Shown: positions 20,441 to 31,378, numbered from the stretch's first letter. The stretch: 64,000 bases of DNA from an uncultured Prevotella sp. (GCF_946404925.1 NZ_CAMJFM010000003.1:102887-166886); one strand, 5' to 3'. Numbers and translations are program-made. The notes: a model not told the origin generated them from the sequence alone.

Positions 20441-23224
20441 TTAGTTTCTTTCCATTTCTAACATCTTACATGGTATCGAGAACCAGACGGTGGTGCCCTT
20501 ACCCTCAGTAGATGTAAGCTCAATATTACCACCCATATACTGTACCAACTCATGGCAGATGCTGAGGCCAAGGCCAGCACCATTATTGGCACCAGTAACA
20601 AATCGTCCGAAGATGTTCTCCTGATTCTCCTTCTTGATACCACTACCTGTATCTTCTACTGATATCAGCAGTCTGTCGGCTATAAACTCATAGCGTGCCA
20701 GAACACTACCTGAAGTGGTGTGCTGGATGGCGTTAGTAAGTATCTTGTTGATAATCATCGATACGTTTGGCTCGTCAATCTCGATAACCAGTCGCTTGTA
20801 CGGACTCTGTACGATGTACTCTACGCCTGGCAGCTTGTGGTTGTCCCATACTGATGAACATCTGCCACCAAATATGCTTGCAAAGTCTACTGGTTGTGGC
20901 GATAGGGTAATCATTCCTGCATCGAGTCGCGATAGGAACAGGATGTCGTTGATCAGCTTCAGCAGCGATGCTGAGTTGTTCTTAATCTCGTTGATGAACA
21001 CAGCCTCGTCCTCAGGCGAGTGCTCCATCTCAAAGAGTTCCGAGAATCCTACTACAGTGTTAAGTGGCGTACGTATCTCGTGGCTCATGTTGTGTAGGAA
21101 TGCGTTCTTAACAGTCTCAACCTCCTGAGCGCGAACTGACTCCTCTGCCAGTTTCTCTTCTACAGCCTTAATCTCGCTGATGTCACGAATCAGTCCGAAG
21201 TATTCCTGTATCTCGCCATCCACCTTGGTAGGCACAAAGTTAAACTGCAAGTGTAGTGGCAAATGGTCTTTGCGCCTGATGCAGGTCTTGACTTCTGCAA
21301 TCAGACTACCCGTCTGTCGATTATCCATCTTGTTGAGTAAGCGCAAGGCCTGTTTCTCTGACGAGCTATCTACGAAAGCCAGAGCACGGGTTTGTGTAAG
21401 CGAGTATTTCTCGTGGCCTATCTCGCTATAGATGGTCAGCGTATGTGTGTCGAGATGATATTTAACCAGACTGATACCTCCCACAGACAGCACATAGTCG
21501 ATGTTGTGTACGTAGGTTGACACATCGTCCTTTACAATTTGTAGCTGCTTGCTGTTTTCTTTCAGTTTTCTATACGAATTGGCCGACTCTGTAACGTTAC
21601 GTCCTGTTCCAAAGAATCCTATACGGTTGCCAAACTTGTCGTGTACAGGGAGCACCTGCAGCTCGTAGTAGAGCTTCTCTCTGCCCAACATTCTGTTCAG
21701 CACACGATTATCATCTGGCGAAGTGTATAGCTGGGTGGCATAGAAGTACTCGAACTTGTCGAGGTCGAGTTTATCCTCGCCAAGTACCTCTGCGAGTGAT
21801 ATCCTGCGTTGCTTGATGGTGTCATTATCAACTCCCATTGCTGATAGCGACTTGCTGTTCATATCAGTAATGTAGCCATCAGCATCGTAGTAAACCATAT
21901 CGACCAAGGCTGAATTGAATAGCGACTGATAGCGCAGCATCGACTCCTTGATCATTGACTGGCGCATACGATCCTGAGTGGTATCAGTCTTCGAGATGAT
22001 GATGACTGATGGCCTTTTTCGCTTATCCCTTCTCAGTACTGATAACGTGGCAGTATAGTTGTTGCTATGTATCAGGTCGCTTTCGTATTCCTTTAGCTGT
22101 ATGGATTGTGTTCCTGTTTTTTCTTCAATTACATCGCGTAGTGCCTCAGTAAGTGTGGTAAAGTCGTTGGCATCAAATCTGTGTGAGTACTCAAGTAGTG
22201 AGTATGTTTTCTCAGCATGGCCCGTTGAGTCCATAACTGTAAAGAACTGGCCTCCTACATCGTATGTGCAGAACTTAACATTACTGGTCTTCATGATTAG
22301 CGATAGGCGTTCGTTCTCCTTGTTCACCTTACGAGTCATCTTGCGCTCACGTAGTTTGAAGAAGGTGTAGTATATCAGTATGCCTACAGCCATGATAGTA
22401 AAGAACTTAATCATGTCCCATATCCACGATGGTATGCCTGATTCGTGGCGCTCTGGATAGAACCACTTGTTCTGTATAGCTGTTAGTTTGTCGTTGGCAC
22501 GCAGGTTTGAGTACACGCTGTCAAGCTGAGCCAGCAAGTGGTGGTCGTTGGCAAAGAACTTATATTCGCCATAGGGGAATTCGAATGGTGTAATCTCAAG
22601 ATTGTCAGTGTGGTATTTGTTCATCAGCCACTTAAGCGACATGGAGTTCCACAATATGATACCCTTGTTCTCTGTACTTACAATCTGTATGGCCTCCTTC
22701 ATGTCGTCGTAAGGAATCACCTCCTTGCTCCAACCTTTATCCTCCAGCATGTGATGGCTAAAGCTACCTTCGTGCACTATGACCGGATAGCTGGCCAGTT
22801 CTTTTCCGTTGCGGGCGTTTATGGCCATTCCCTTAGGTTTAACCAGGCTATGTGTGAATATCTGCACAATGGTTCTTCCATATGAAGAACTGTGACGTGC
22901 AAAGTCGGCATCCATTCGCAGCATCAGGTCCGACTTGTGTTCCTTCAGGTCTTTCTGGGCTTCGAGTGTAGGCCTCAGTCTTATGACATAAGGAATATCC
23001 AATTCCTTGAATATCATCTTCAGCAGGTCAATGTTGTATCCATCGGGCTCTCCGTTCTCGTTCAGGAATACGTAAGGCCACAAGTCCCATGCGTCTTCAT
23101 ATACCAATGGACGCTTATCTGTGTATACGATGGTTGAGTCTTCGTAGTTTTGAGCGTGGGTAATGCCTGTCGATAGGTGGCATGCCACAAACAATGCTAA
23201 TATTCTATATCTATTCATAATCAT
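20441..23224 (-). CDS. sensor histidine kinase, periplasmic substrate-binding + TM + PAS + HisKA/HATPase (kinase B)
   Basis: LWPYVFLNENGEPDGYNIDLLKMIFKEL; NMSHEIRTPLNTVVGFSELF; VEDTGSGIKKE; GAGLGLSICHELV. Confidence 0.92.
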   Translation of the reverse strand: MIMNRYRILALFVACHLSTGITHAQNYEDSTIVYTDKRPLVYEDAWDLWPYVFLNENGEPDGYNIDLLKMIFKELDIPYVIRLRPTLEAQKDLKEHKSDLMLRMDADFARHSSSYGRTIVQIFTHSLVKPKGMAINARNGKELASYPVIVHEGSFSHHMLEDKGWSKEVIPYDDMKEAIQIVSTENKGIILWNSMSLKWLMNKYHTDNLEITPFEFPYGEYKFFANDHHLLAQLDSVYSNLRANDKLTAIQNKWFYPERHESGIPSWIWDMIKFFTIMAVGILIYYTFFKLRERKMTRKVNKENERLSLIMKTSNVKFCTYDVGGQFFTVMDSTGHAEKTYSLLEYSHRFDANDFTTLTEALRDVIEEKTGTQSIQLKEYESDLIHSNNYTATLSVLRRDKRKRPSVIIISKTDTTQDRMRQSMIKESMLRYQSLFNSALVDMVYYDADGYITDMNSKSLSAMGVDNDTIKQRRISLAEVLGEDKLDLDKFEYFYATQLYTSPDDNRVLNRMLGREKLYYELQVLPVHDKFGNRIGFFGTGRNVTESANSYRKLKENSKQLQIVKDDVSTYVHNIDYVLSVGGISLVKYHLDTHTLTIYSEIGHEKYSLTQTRALAFVDSSSEKQALRLLNKMDNRQTGSLIAEVKTCIRRKDHLPLHLQFNFVPTKVDGEIQEYFGLIRDISEIKAVEEKLAEESVRAQEVETVKNAFLHNMSHEIRTPLNTVVGFSELFEMEHSPEDEAVFINEIKNNSASLLKLINDILFLSRLDAGMITLSPQPVDFASIFGGRCSSVWDNHKLPGVEYIVQSPYKRLVIEIDEPNVSMIINKILTNAIQHTTSGSVLARYEFIADRLLISVEDTGSGIKKENQENIFGRFVTGANNGAGLGLSICHELVQYMGGNIELTSTEGKGTTVWFSIPCKMLEMERN

Positions 23225-25215
23225 ATGGTTGTTTCTTCTTTACATGGAATCCAGAGCCAGAAGGTCGATCCGCAGCCTTTGCCCTCGGATGTGACGCCAA
23301 TCTCGCCACCACTATTGTCAGCTATGGCTTTACAGATGCTTAATCCTAATCCAGTGCCTTGTACGAAATCGTTCAGTTTTACAAAGCGGTCGAACACTTT
23401 CTTCTGATGTTCCTTAGGTATGCCAGCACCTGTATCTTCGCAGTATATGTACAAGCCGTCTTTTTTATGGCGCACCTGTTTCTCATAACCTATCTTTATG
23501 TGTCCCTTTTGGGTGTACTTAACAGCATTGGTCACAAAGTTTGTTATCACCTGCTGTATACGTCCTCCATCTATCGTGGTGATAAATGTGGGGTAGGGGC
23601 TCTCTGTCTTGAATTCCACGGCTGGGTTCTGAACCCTCTTGGCCAGCGATATGGCCATGTTGTTGAAGCATTGGGCAAAGTCGGTCTTGGTGGGCTCAAT
23701 CTTGATGCTTCCACTATCCATCGATGATAGTGCCAATATGTCGTTAACCAGTCGCAGCAGCATGTCGCAGTTGTTGTTGATTACCTTGATAATCTCAGCG
23801 CGCTCAGCATCTGTAGCGAGCATGGGCAGAACTTCTGAGAAACCTACGATGGCATTCAGTGGCGTGCGAATCTCATGACTCATATTGGCCAGGAATGCAC
23901 TCTTTCGCAAGCCAGACTGGTTGGCACGCTCAGTCTCCTCCTTCAGCAGGTTCTGCTTGTTGATGAGTTTTGTAATGTTTCTCACCACGCCATAGGTGCC
24001 AACAAGTTTGCCTTCTTCATCATAGTAAGGGATACTATCAATAAAATGCCATTCCAACTCAGGACCATTATGGAAGAATGGGCGTGCATGCGAGAGCAGT
24101 GTCTTAGGTTCGCTAAAGAAATTGTTTGATTGCTTGATTTCCTTCACAAACGGAACGTCAACAAAGTAGTTCATCAGCTCATCAAAACTCATCTTTATTT
24201 CAGGCACGCTCATCTCCTTGTAGAAGGTTATCTCACGTTTGGTGAGCGATGCACGGAAGAATCGCATCTCGATGTTCTCCATCAGGTATTTCAGCTCGTT
24301 CTCGTATTCCTCAATCTCCTTGTTGGTACGATATATCTGGGCTTCGTTCTTCTTGTGCTGATGGTATAACTCGCGCTCTTGGGTGATGTCTCTGATGTAG
24401 AGGGTGAACATCTCCAACTGCTTATCGTCGTTGTAGATGGGGTGTATGCGTATCTCTGTATAGCAGTCAACCTCTCGCTCGGTAATGATTGTTCTGGTGC
24501 AGAAATACAGGTCTTCCTTATCTTCCTTATAGGTGTCTTTATAGGTGATGAAGCGGAAGTTGGGTATATCGAATAGGGGGAATCGATGGTAGAACGGATC
24601 GTTGTCGCCCTTGAACTTCAATATCTCGCGTAGCTTACGATTGGCATTTTGCAGATAGCCATCCTTATCGTAGAATGCCTGACCTACGATACTCTGTTCG
24701 AACAACTTGCGATAACGGTCTGTCAGTTCCTGCTCCTCCTTCTCAAGCAGCATCTGTTCTGTCTGGTCGTATAGCGTGCAATAGAAGTTGATAGGTTTCT
24801 TCTTGTCTTGCGCATCATATTCCACGATACCCACATCGCGCAGATAGCGCCAATCGTGTTTATGTTCTTTGGTACTTCTGTCCCATCTGAACATGCACTC
24901 TGCAGCTTTGGCACCCTTCACCAGTCTGTTCATAAATGCCATGTAGATGTGCTTGTCGTCAGGATGTATGTAGTTCAGACTCTCCTCGTATGTCATTCCC
25001 TGGTGAGGCAGGAACTTGCCAAACAGGTTGTCAGCCAGGCTGTTCTTCAGGTTTAGTCGTATCACGTAGTTGTTGTCGTTCAGCGTGTGTTGCATAATGG
25101 TAGCTATATCCTTAGCTCTCTCAGTATTCTTTCGTATACTGTAGAGGGTTATTCGGTTCAGTATCATTCCTATGATAATGACCATCAGGGTTAGTATAAC
25201 TATCAATATCTGCAT
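23221..25215 (-). CDS. membrane sensor histidine kinase, PAS + HisKA/HATPase, no periplasmic binding domain (kinase A')
   Basis: One N-terminal TM; NMSHEIRTPLNAIVGFSEVL; CEDTGAGIPKEHQKKVFDRFVKLNDFVQGTGLGLSICKAIA; start overlaps next gene boundary. Confidence 0.92.
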   Translation of the reverse strand: MQILIVILTLMVIIIGMILNRITLYSIRKNTERAKDIATIMQHTLNDNNYVIRLNLKNSLADNLFGKFLPHQGMTYEESLNYIHPDDKHIYMAFMNRLVKGAKAAECMFRWDRSTKEHKHDWRYLRDVGIVEYDAQDKKKPINFYCTLYDQTEQMLLEKEEQELTDRYRKLFEQSIVGQAFYDKDGYLQNANRKLREILKFKGDNDPFYHRFPLFDIPNFRFITYKDTYKEDKEDLYFCTRTIITEREVDCYTEIRIHPIYNDDKQLEMFTLYIRDITQERELYHQHKKNEAQIYRTNKEIEEYENELKYLMENIEMRFFRASLTKREITFYKEMSVPEIKMSFDELMNYFVDVPFVKEIKQSNNFFSEPKTLLSHARPFFHNGPELEWHFIDSIPYYDEEGKLVGTYGVVRNITKLINKQNLLKEETERANQSGLRKSAFLANMSHEIRTPLNAIVGFSEVLPMLATDAERAEIIKVINNNCDMLLRLVNDILALSSMDSGSIKIEPTKTDFAQCFNNMAISLAKRVQNPAVEFKTESPYPTFITTIDGGRIQQVITNFVTNAVKYTQKGHIKIGYEKQVRHKKDGLYIYCEDTGAGIPKEHQKKVFDRFVKLNDFVQGTGLGLSICKAIADNSGGEIGVTSEGKGCGSTFWLWIPCKEETTI

Positions 25216-25221
25216 GCTCTG

Positions 25222-27285
25222 TTACTTTTTCTCAAAACTTGTCAACTCGCAAGGTATGCTCATAAAGAATGTGCTACCCTTGCCTGGTGCTGAGAGTACA
25301 TCAATGGTTCCTCCCATCTGCTCAACCAGTTCCTTCACTATTGGCAGATCCAAGCCCGTGCCTATACGTTTGTTCTTGGCATCGCCCATAAAGCGGTTAA
25401 AGGCCTTGGGCACTTCGTCAAACTCCATACCTTGACCTGTATCTTCTACTATGATAATCAACTCATCGTGTAGGTATTCGTATCTCGACTTCAGCGATCC
25501 TGCCTTGGTGGTGAGGGCCGAATAGCCACATAGCTTCTTTATGGCTGTGCCCAGATTCTGTGGATCGATCTTGATCAGCAGCGAGTTGTAGGCGTTTTCT
25601 GTTATCTGTTTGATGTTCTTGCTGGCATTGCTCCATCCCTTTTGGCACCATCCTTCAAACAGCGATGCAAAGTCGCACACCTCGTAGCGATACTCAATCA
25701 TGTGGGCATCAAGGCGTGATATAAACAAGATGTCGTTTATCAGACTCAGCAGTACGTCAGTATTCTTCTTGATTTCGTTGGCAAATACGGGCTCGTCTTC
25801 GCGACTGTGTTCTGTCTTGAATAGCTCTGCAAAACCTATGACGGCATGCAGGGGCACTCGTAGCTCGTAGCTCATGTTCAGTAGGAAGGTGTTCTTAAGT
25901 TGTTCTTCCTCTTGCGCCTTGGCTGTTTCCTCTTGCAGATGCTTCTCGATGTGCGCCATCTCAGTCTCGTTTCTGCACATGCCGAAGTAGTGAGTCACCT
26001 TGCCATCCTTATTTGTTATAGGCATCATGCTGAAGTTCAGATAGATGTCGCGCCCCTTTTGGTCTCTTAGCTTGGTGCGTACGGTCTCTGATATAGTGCT
26101 CTTGTAGAGTCTGTCCATTCTGGTGAGCAATCCTTTGGCCAGTTTTCTGTCGTCAGGGTGCACCATGGCTATGGCTTTAAGCTGGCTCAGGTGTGTACCC
26201 TCTCCACTCAGGTCGCTCAGTATTTCGAGTGTGTGGGTGGCTGGATAGTAGTTCGTTAGTCGCGCATCGCTAATTTTCAGCGTGTAGTTCAGGTCATCTA
26301 CGTATTGCTTCAGCGCCTTGGTACGCTCCTTCATCAGTCGTGATGATTCCTGCTGTCTGTGGTGCGATTCTACCATCTCTGTTATGTCGCGTCCAGCAGC
26401 TATTACGCCTAGCGAGTGGTTGTCAATGTCGTGTATGGGCTCCAGCATCACCTCGTAGTACATCTTTCCTGTACGAGTCACCTCTGGCACTCGCTCGTCA
26501 GTGGCTTTCACTTGGGTAATATCAGTTATCGATGATAGTTGGGTGTGCTCTAGGGTTTTAATGTCGATGTCTCTATACGATGGTATGTCCGTCATCTTCA
26601 TGTTCCTGCTTAGTAGGACTTGTGGATTCTTTACTCCAAATGTCTCGCAAGCCTTCTCGTTCAGTTCTGCCAGATTGCCATCAGCATCGTAGTATATCAT
26701 GTCTACCAGCGACGAGTTGAATACCGTATGGAACTTCAGCATCAGGTTCTTGTTGGTTGCTGCCAGTTTCTTCTCCTTGGTCACGTCTCTTTGTGTGCCC
26801 AGAATCTCTATTGGCAGGTCATGCTTGTCTCTGCGAAGTACGGTCAGTGTCATGTCGTAGATCTTGGCCTCTTCATCATCTTTCGATGGCGCACTCTTCA
26901 CTGTCATCGAGTCAGTTATCTGCTCTCTGTTCTGTATGCTCTCTATGCCCCTTACTATCAGCTTGAAGTCTTCGCGATCGTATAGTTGCGAGAACTCGAA
27001 TGGGGTGTAGAAGGTTTCAGTAAGATTCTCTTTCGATATGACTTTGAATTCATTCTTCTTGGTATTATAGGTCCAGGCATCAGTTTTGTTTGCATCCATA
27101 ATGAGGGTTAGCTGGGCGTTCATGCGTTGCACCTTGCGCGTCACTCTCTTCTCTTTGTAGTATGTCAGTCGATTGTATACTACCATTACGATAGCGGAAA
27201 TAATAAATGCCGCTATCAAATAGACGTAGGTGTGGTTAATATCTATAAGCATCAATTGTCTAAAGATGGTAGTAAACACCCGCAA
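25222..27285 (-). CDS. membrane histidine-kinase-like protein with degenerate catalytic motifs, PAS domains (kinase B', probable pseudokinase)
   Basis: NMSYELRVPLHAVIGFAELF (H replaced by Y); TAIKKLCGYSALTT aligns to INKILTNAIQHT (N-box lost); VEDTGQGM retained. Confidence 0.88.
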   Translation of the reverse strand: MRVFTTIFRQLMLIDINHTYVYLIAAFIISAIVMVVYNRLTYYKEKRVTRKVQRMNAQLTLIMDANKTDAWTYNTKKNEFKVISKENLTETFYTPFEFSQLYDREDFKLIVRGIESIQNREQITDSMTVKSAPSKDDEEAKIYDMTLTVLRRDKHDLPIEILGTQRDVTKEKKLAATNKNLMLKFHTVFNSSLVDMIYYDADGNLAELNEKACETFGVKNPQVLLSRNMKMTDIPSYRDIDIKTLEHTQLSSITDITQVKATDERVPEVTRTGKMYYEVMLEPIHDIDNHSLGVIAAGRDITEMVESHHRQQESSRLMKERTKALKQYVDDLNYTLKISDARLTNYYPATHTLEILSDLSGEGTHLSQLKAIAMVHPDDRKLAKGLLTRMDRLYKSTISETVRTKLRDQKGRDIYLNFSMMPITNKDGKVTHYFGMCRNETEMAHIEKHLQEETAKAQEEEQLKNTFLLNMSYELRVPLHAVIGFAELFKTEHSREDEPVFANEIKKNTDVLLSLINDILFISRLDAHMIEYRYEVCDFASLFEGWCQKGWSNASKNIKQITENAYNSLLIKIDPQNLGTAIKKLCGYSALTTKAGSLKSRYEYLHDELIIIVEDTGQGMEFDEVPKAFNRFMGDAKNKRIGTGLDLPIVKELVEQMGGTIDVLSAPGKGSTFFMSIPCELTSFEKK

Positions 27286-27400
27286 AGTTAGCTAATTTTG
27301 CGCAAATAACAAAATTTTTGAATGAAAAAAACACAATTATTTGGAAGTTTCGCAGAAAAACCTTACTTTTGTCATCAGAAAATGACTAAAATTATACAAA

Positions 27401-27961
27401 ATGGTTGACGTAAAAGAAATTTTGAGCAAGAGCGAAGAGCGCATGGAGATGGCAGCTATGTACCTTGAGGACGAGCTGAATCGCATTCGTGCAGGACGTG
27501 CCAATGTGGCCATTCTCGATGGTGTTCGTGTTGAAGTGTATGGCAGTAAGGTGCCCCTGAATCAGGTAGCTAATGTCAGCGTGCCCGATCCTCGTACCAT
27601 CGCCATCAAGCCTTGGGATCGCAAGGAGATCCGTAACATCGAAAAGGCTATCATGGATAGCGATGTAGGTATCACTCCTGAGAACAATGGCGAGGTGATT
27701 CGTCTGAACATCCCTGTTCCTACTGAGGAGCGTCGTCGTGACCTTACCAAGCAGTGTAACAAGATTGCTGAGAAGGCTAAGGTTGAGGTTCGTAACGTTC
27801 GTGGCGATATCAAGGATAAACTGAAGAAGGCCATCAAGGATGGTCTCTCAGAGGATCTTGAGAAGGATGCTGAGAACGAGCTTCAGAAGTTGCACGACAA
27901 GTACATCAAGAAGATCGACGAGCTGATTACAGCCAAGAACAAAGAGATCATGACCGTATAA
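27401..27961 (+). CDS. frr: ribosome recycling factor
   Basis: [40 protein letters not shown]. Confidence 0.97.
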   Translation: MVDVKEILSKSEERMEMAAMYLEDELNRIRAGRANVAILDGVRVEVYGSKVPLNQVANVSVPDPRTIAIKPWDRKEIRNIEKAIMDSDVGITPENNGEVIRLNIPVPTEERRRDLTKQCNKIAEKAKVEVRNVRGDIKDKLKKAIKDGLSEDLEKDAENELQKLHDKYIKKIDELITAKNKEIMTV

Positions 27962-28890
27962 TGCGCGGACTTGTTATTAAGAATACAGGCAGCTGGTACA
28001 CCGTCTTGACAGACGATGGCCAGCTGATTGATTGTAAGATAAAGGGTAACTTCAGACTCAAGGGTATTCGTAGTACCAATCCTGTGGCTGTGGGCGACAG
28101 GGTACAGATTGTGCCTAACAACGAGGGTACGGCTTTTATTACTGAGATTGAGGATCGTCGTAATTACATTATCCGCAAGAGTATCAACCTCTCTAAGCAA
28201 AGTCATATCATTGCTGCCAATGTAGACCAGGCCATCCTTGTGGTAACAGTGGCCAATCCCCAGACATCCACCACCTTCATCGATCGTTTCCTCGCTTCTG
28301 CCGAGGCTTATCGAGTGCCAGTCATCCTGGCGTTTAATAAGACCGACTTGCTCGATGAGGATATGCGTCGTTATCAGGAGGCGATGGTTAATCTCTACCA
28401 GACTGTTGGCTACGAGTGTCACCAGATTTCTGCTAATACTGGCGATGGGGTAGAGGCGTTGATCCCTCTGCTTAAGGGTAAGATCACCCTGCTGAGTGGC
28501 AATAGTGGTGTGGGCAAGTCTACGCTCATCAATCGCCTGGTGCCTGATGCCAATCTGCGTACCTCCGAAATCAGCGATGCCCATAACACAGGTCAGCATA
28601 CTACTACGTTCTCAGAGATGATTCGTCTTGACGAGGGTTGGTTGATAGACACTCCAGGCATCAAGGGCTTTGGCACCTTCGATATGGAGCCAGAGGAGTT
28701 GACCAGCTATTTCAAGGAGATATTCCATTTCTCGAAGGATTGCCGATTCTCAAATTGCACCCATACCCATGAACCTGGTTGTGCTGTACTCAAGGCACTC
28801 GAAGATCATTACATAGCCGAAAGCCGTTATCAGTCCTATCTGTCTATGCTCGAAGATAAGGACGAAGGAAAATATAGAGCAGCATATTAA
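27961..28890 (+). CDS. rsgA: ribosome small subunit-dependent GTPase A
   Basis: [22 protein letters not shown]-terminal Zn motif C[11 protein letters not shown]. Confidence 0.96.
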   Translation: MRGLVIKNTGSWYTVLTDDGQLIDCKIKGNFRLKGIRSTNPVAVGDRVQIVPNNEGTAFITEIEDRRNYIIRKSINLSKQSHIIAANVDQAILVVTVANPQTSTTFIDRFLASAEAYRVPVILAFNKTDLLDEDMRRYQEAMVNLYQTVGYECHQISANTGDGVEALIPLLKGKITLLSGNSGVGKSTLINRLVPDANLRTSEISDAHNTGQHTTTFSEMIRLDEGWLIDTPGIKGFGTFDMEPEELTSYFKEIFHFSKDCRFSNCTHTHEPGCAVLKALEDHYIAESRYQSYLSMLEDKDEGKYRAAY

Positions 28891-28899
28891 ACTAACATA

Positions 28900-31335
28900 A
28901 TGAAGAAACTTATTTCTATTCAATGTCTGTTGGCCATTGGCATGATGGCAACAGCTCAAGTAAAGACTGCGGTTAGCGAGTTCAATATCGCTGGCCCTTA
29001 CGCCATTGCAGCTCCATTTGCATTGGATACAGTCGATGTTCAAGGTAAGAAGTTCGATCCAACATCGCTCATGGGTTCCATCGCTTTGACCTCAAAGGCC
29101 GATGGTCGTTTCTCAGGTAGCGTACTCCCATCTTTGAAGGAGAGTAAGAGCGTGGGTCTGCTTTCTTTCTATGTAAACAATGCCGATTTCATTAAGGGCA
29201 AGGTCGAGGTTAAGGGCCCCAAGCACTCTAAACTGTTTATCGATGGCGTTGAGGCTGGTGGCGAACTCAAGTTGGCTCCAGAGCATCACGTCTTCACCAT
29301 CCAGTATCTGGCTGAGCCTAACGATACTGACTCTATCAAGGTTTGTTTCGATGCGCCTAAGGCCATTCCTTATACGCTCGACTCGCATCACCCCTATATG
29401 GTTCACGATCTGACTGATGGCAAGCGCGTGCGTGGCATCTCGCTTTCAGCTGATGGTCAGTATGTCACCATTACTTATCAGACTACAGCTCGTGGTGGTA
29501 ACTCTAACTGGAACTACGAGATTCGCGAGACCAAGACCCAGCGTCTGGTTGTGGCTACTAACAGGAATATGCGTTGGATGCCAAAGTCTATTGCTTGCTT
29601 GATTGACGAGAAGCAGGGCGAACATCGTTCTCTCTACAAGGTCGATCCCAAGACGGGTGCTCGCACCATTTTCGCACATAATATCCCTGAGGGCGCTTAC
29701 ACCATTTCGCCTAACGAGGATTACCTCATCTTCACCATGGAAGAAGAGGGCCCCAAGGAGGATAAGGAAGTGTTCGAGGTTCTCGAGATGGACGATCGTC
29801 AGCCAGGTTGGCGCAAGCGTAACTATCTGGCCAAGTACGACATCAAGACGGGCATCACCCAGCGTATCACTTTTGGTACCAAGGGCGAGCATCTCTTCGA
29901 TATCTCACAGGATGGTAGCAAACTGCTGGTTGGCAGCTATCACTCTCGTCTGACTAAGCGTCCCACAACGGTTTCTGATATCTTCATGATCGATGCCAAG
30001 ACGCTGAAGGTAGATACCCTGCTTTCTGCAGCTGAGTTCCTGGGTGGTGGTAGCTTCTCGCCTGATGGCAAACAGGTTCTGTTCACTGGTAATCCTGAGG
30101 CCTTCAATCGCATAGGTTGTCAGCTGCCAGCTGATGTTACACCAAGCATGACCGAGAACGAACTATTCCTCTTCGATATCGCCACCAAACAGGTTACTCC
30201 ACTCACCAAGGACTTCGATCCAAGTATCGAGAGCGTAGATTGGACTTGGGGCGATGGTCAGATTTATTTCTCTGCTGAGGATCGTGATTATGTCAATATG
30301 TTTGTACTTAATCCTAAGACTCAGAAGATTACCAAGCTCCCCATTTCTGGCGATTATGCTTATCGCTACAACATAGCTGCCCATGCTCCTATGATTGCAT
30401 ACCTCTCGTATAAGACCATGGAGCCAGCATCTGCTTATGTCTACGATCTGAAATCTAAGAAGAATCTTACTTTCTTCGATGGTGTAAAGGCGCTTGGCGA
30501 GGCTGAGATTGGAACTTGTCAGGATTGGAACTTCACCAATTCTAAGGGCGATACCGTTTATGGTCGCCTCTACTTGCCAAAGGATTTCGATGCCAACAAG
30601 AAGTATCCTATGATTGTTTACTACTATGGTGGCTGCTCTCCAGTGTCACGATATTTCGAATCTCCTTATGCACCTCAGTATTGGAACTCTCTGGGCTATG
30701 TGGCTTATATCCTTGAGCCAAGTGGTGCCACAGGTTTTGGTCAGGAGTGGGCATCGCGCCACGTGAATACTGCTGGTCGTGGTCCTGCTGAGGATATCAT
30801 CGAGGGCACCAAGAAGATTTGTGAGGCTCATCCATTCATCAATGCTAATAAGATAGGTTGTATGGGTGCTAGCTATGGTGGATTCATGACCCAGTATCTG
30901 CAGACTCAGACAGACATCTTTGCTGCAGCCGTTAGCCATGCAGGTATCGCCAACCACACCAGCTATTGGGGTGAGGGCTATTGGGGCTACAACTATAGCG
31001 AGGTGTCTATGGCCAACAGCTATCCTTGGAGCCATCGTCAGTTGTATGTCGATCAGAGTCCGCTTTTCAATGCTGATAAGATCCATACTCCTCTGCTGTT
31101 GCTTCATGGCAATGCTGACACCAACGTGCCACTGATTGAGAGCTTGCAGATGTTCACAGCTTTGAAGCTTCTTGGTCGCGAGGTAGCCTTGGTAGAGGTA
31201 GAAGGCGAGAATCACCACATTCTCGACTACTCAAAGAAAGAGAAGTGGCTTGCCACCCAGATGGCCTGGTTCCAGAAGTGGCTCAAGGACGATCCCTCAT
31301 GGTGGGACGCCCTCTATCCAAAGAAACATCTCTAA
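28900..31335 (+). CDS. S9 family (DPP-IV/prolyl oligopeptidase-like) peptidase
   Basis: GCMGASYGGFMTQYL nucleophile elbow; HGNADTNVPL; ENHHILDY. Confidence 0.92.
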   Translation: MKKLISIQCLLAIGMMATAQVKTAVSEFNIAGPYAIAAPFALDTVDVQGKKFDPTSLMGSIALTSKADGRFSGSVLPSLKESKSVGLLSFYVNNADFIKGKVEVKGPKHSKLFIDGVEAGGELKLAPEHHVFTIQYLAEPNDTDSIKVCFDAPKAIPYTLDSHHPYMVHDLTDGKRVRGISLSADGQYVTITYQTTARGGNSNWNYEIRETKTQRLVVATNRNMRWMPKSIACLIDEKQGEHRSLYKVDPKTGARTIFAHNIPEGAYTISPNEDYLIFTMEEEGPKEDKEVFEVLEMDDRQPGWRKRNYLAKYDIKTGITQRITFGTKGEHLFDISQDGSKLLVGSYHSRLTKRPTTVSDIFMIDAKTLKVDTLLSAAEFLGGGSFSPDGKQVLFTGNPEAFNRIGCQLPADVTPSMTENELFLFDIATKQVTPLTKDFDPSIESVDWTWGDGQIYFSAEDRDYVNMFVLNPKTQKITKLPISGDYAYRYNIAAHAPMIAYLSYKTMEPASAYVYDLKSKKNLTFFDGVKALGEAEIGTCQDWNFTNSKGDTVYGRLYLPKDFDANKKYPMIVYYYGGCSPVSRYFESPYAPQYWNSLGYVAYILEPSGATGFGQEWASRHVNTAGRGPAEDIIEGTKKICEAHPFINANKIGCMGASYGGFMTQYLQTQTDIFAAAVSHAGIANHTSYWGEGYWGYNYSEVSMANSYPWSHRQLYVDQSPLFNADKIHTPLLLLHGNADTNVPLIESLQMFTALKLLGREVALVEVEGENHHILDYSKKEKWLATQMAWFQKWLKDDPSWWDALYPKKHL

Positions 31336-31349
31336 TTGTTCTAAAATAA

Positions 31350-31376
31350 TTAATCCTCGCCATTGGCGGGGATTAA
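31350..31376. terminator. intrinsic terminator
   Basis: TTAATCCTCGCC-ATT-GGCGGGGATTAA then TTTTA. Confidence 0.88.
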
Positions 31377-31378
31377 TT

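Noticed and set aside
25222-27285. Kinase B' as a simple decaying pseudogene
   Set aside because: Full-length open frame, intact PAS region and tight operon spacing argue for a retained protein; only the catalytic motifs are lost.
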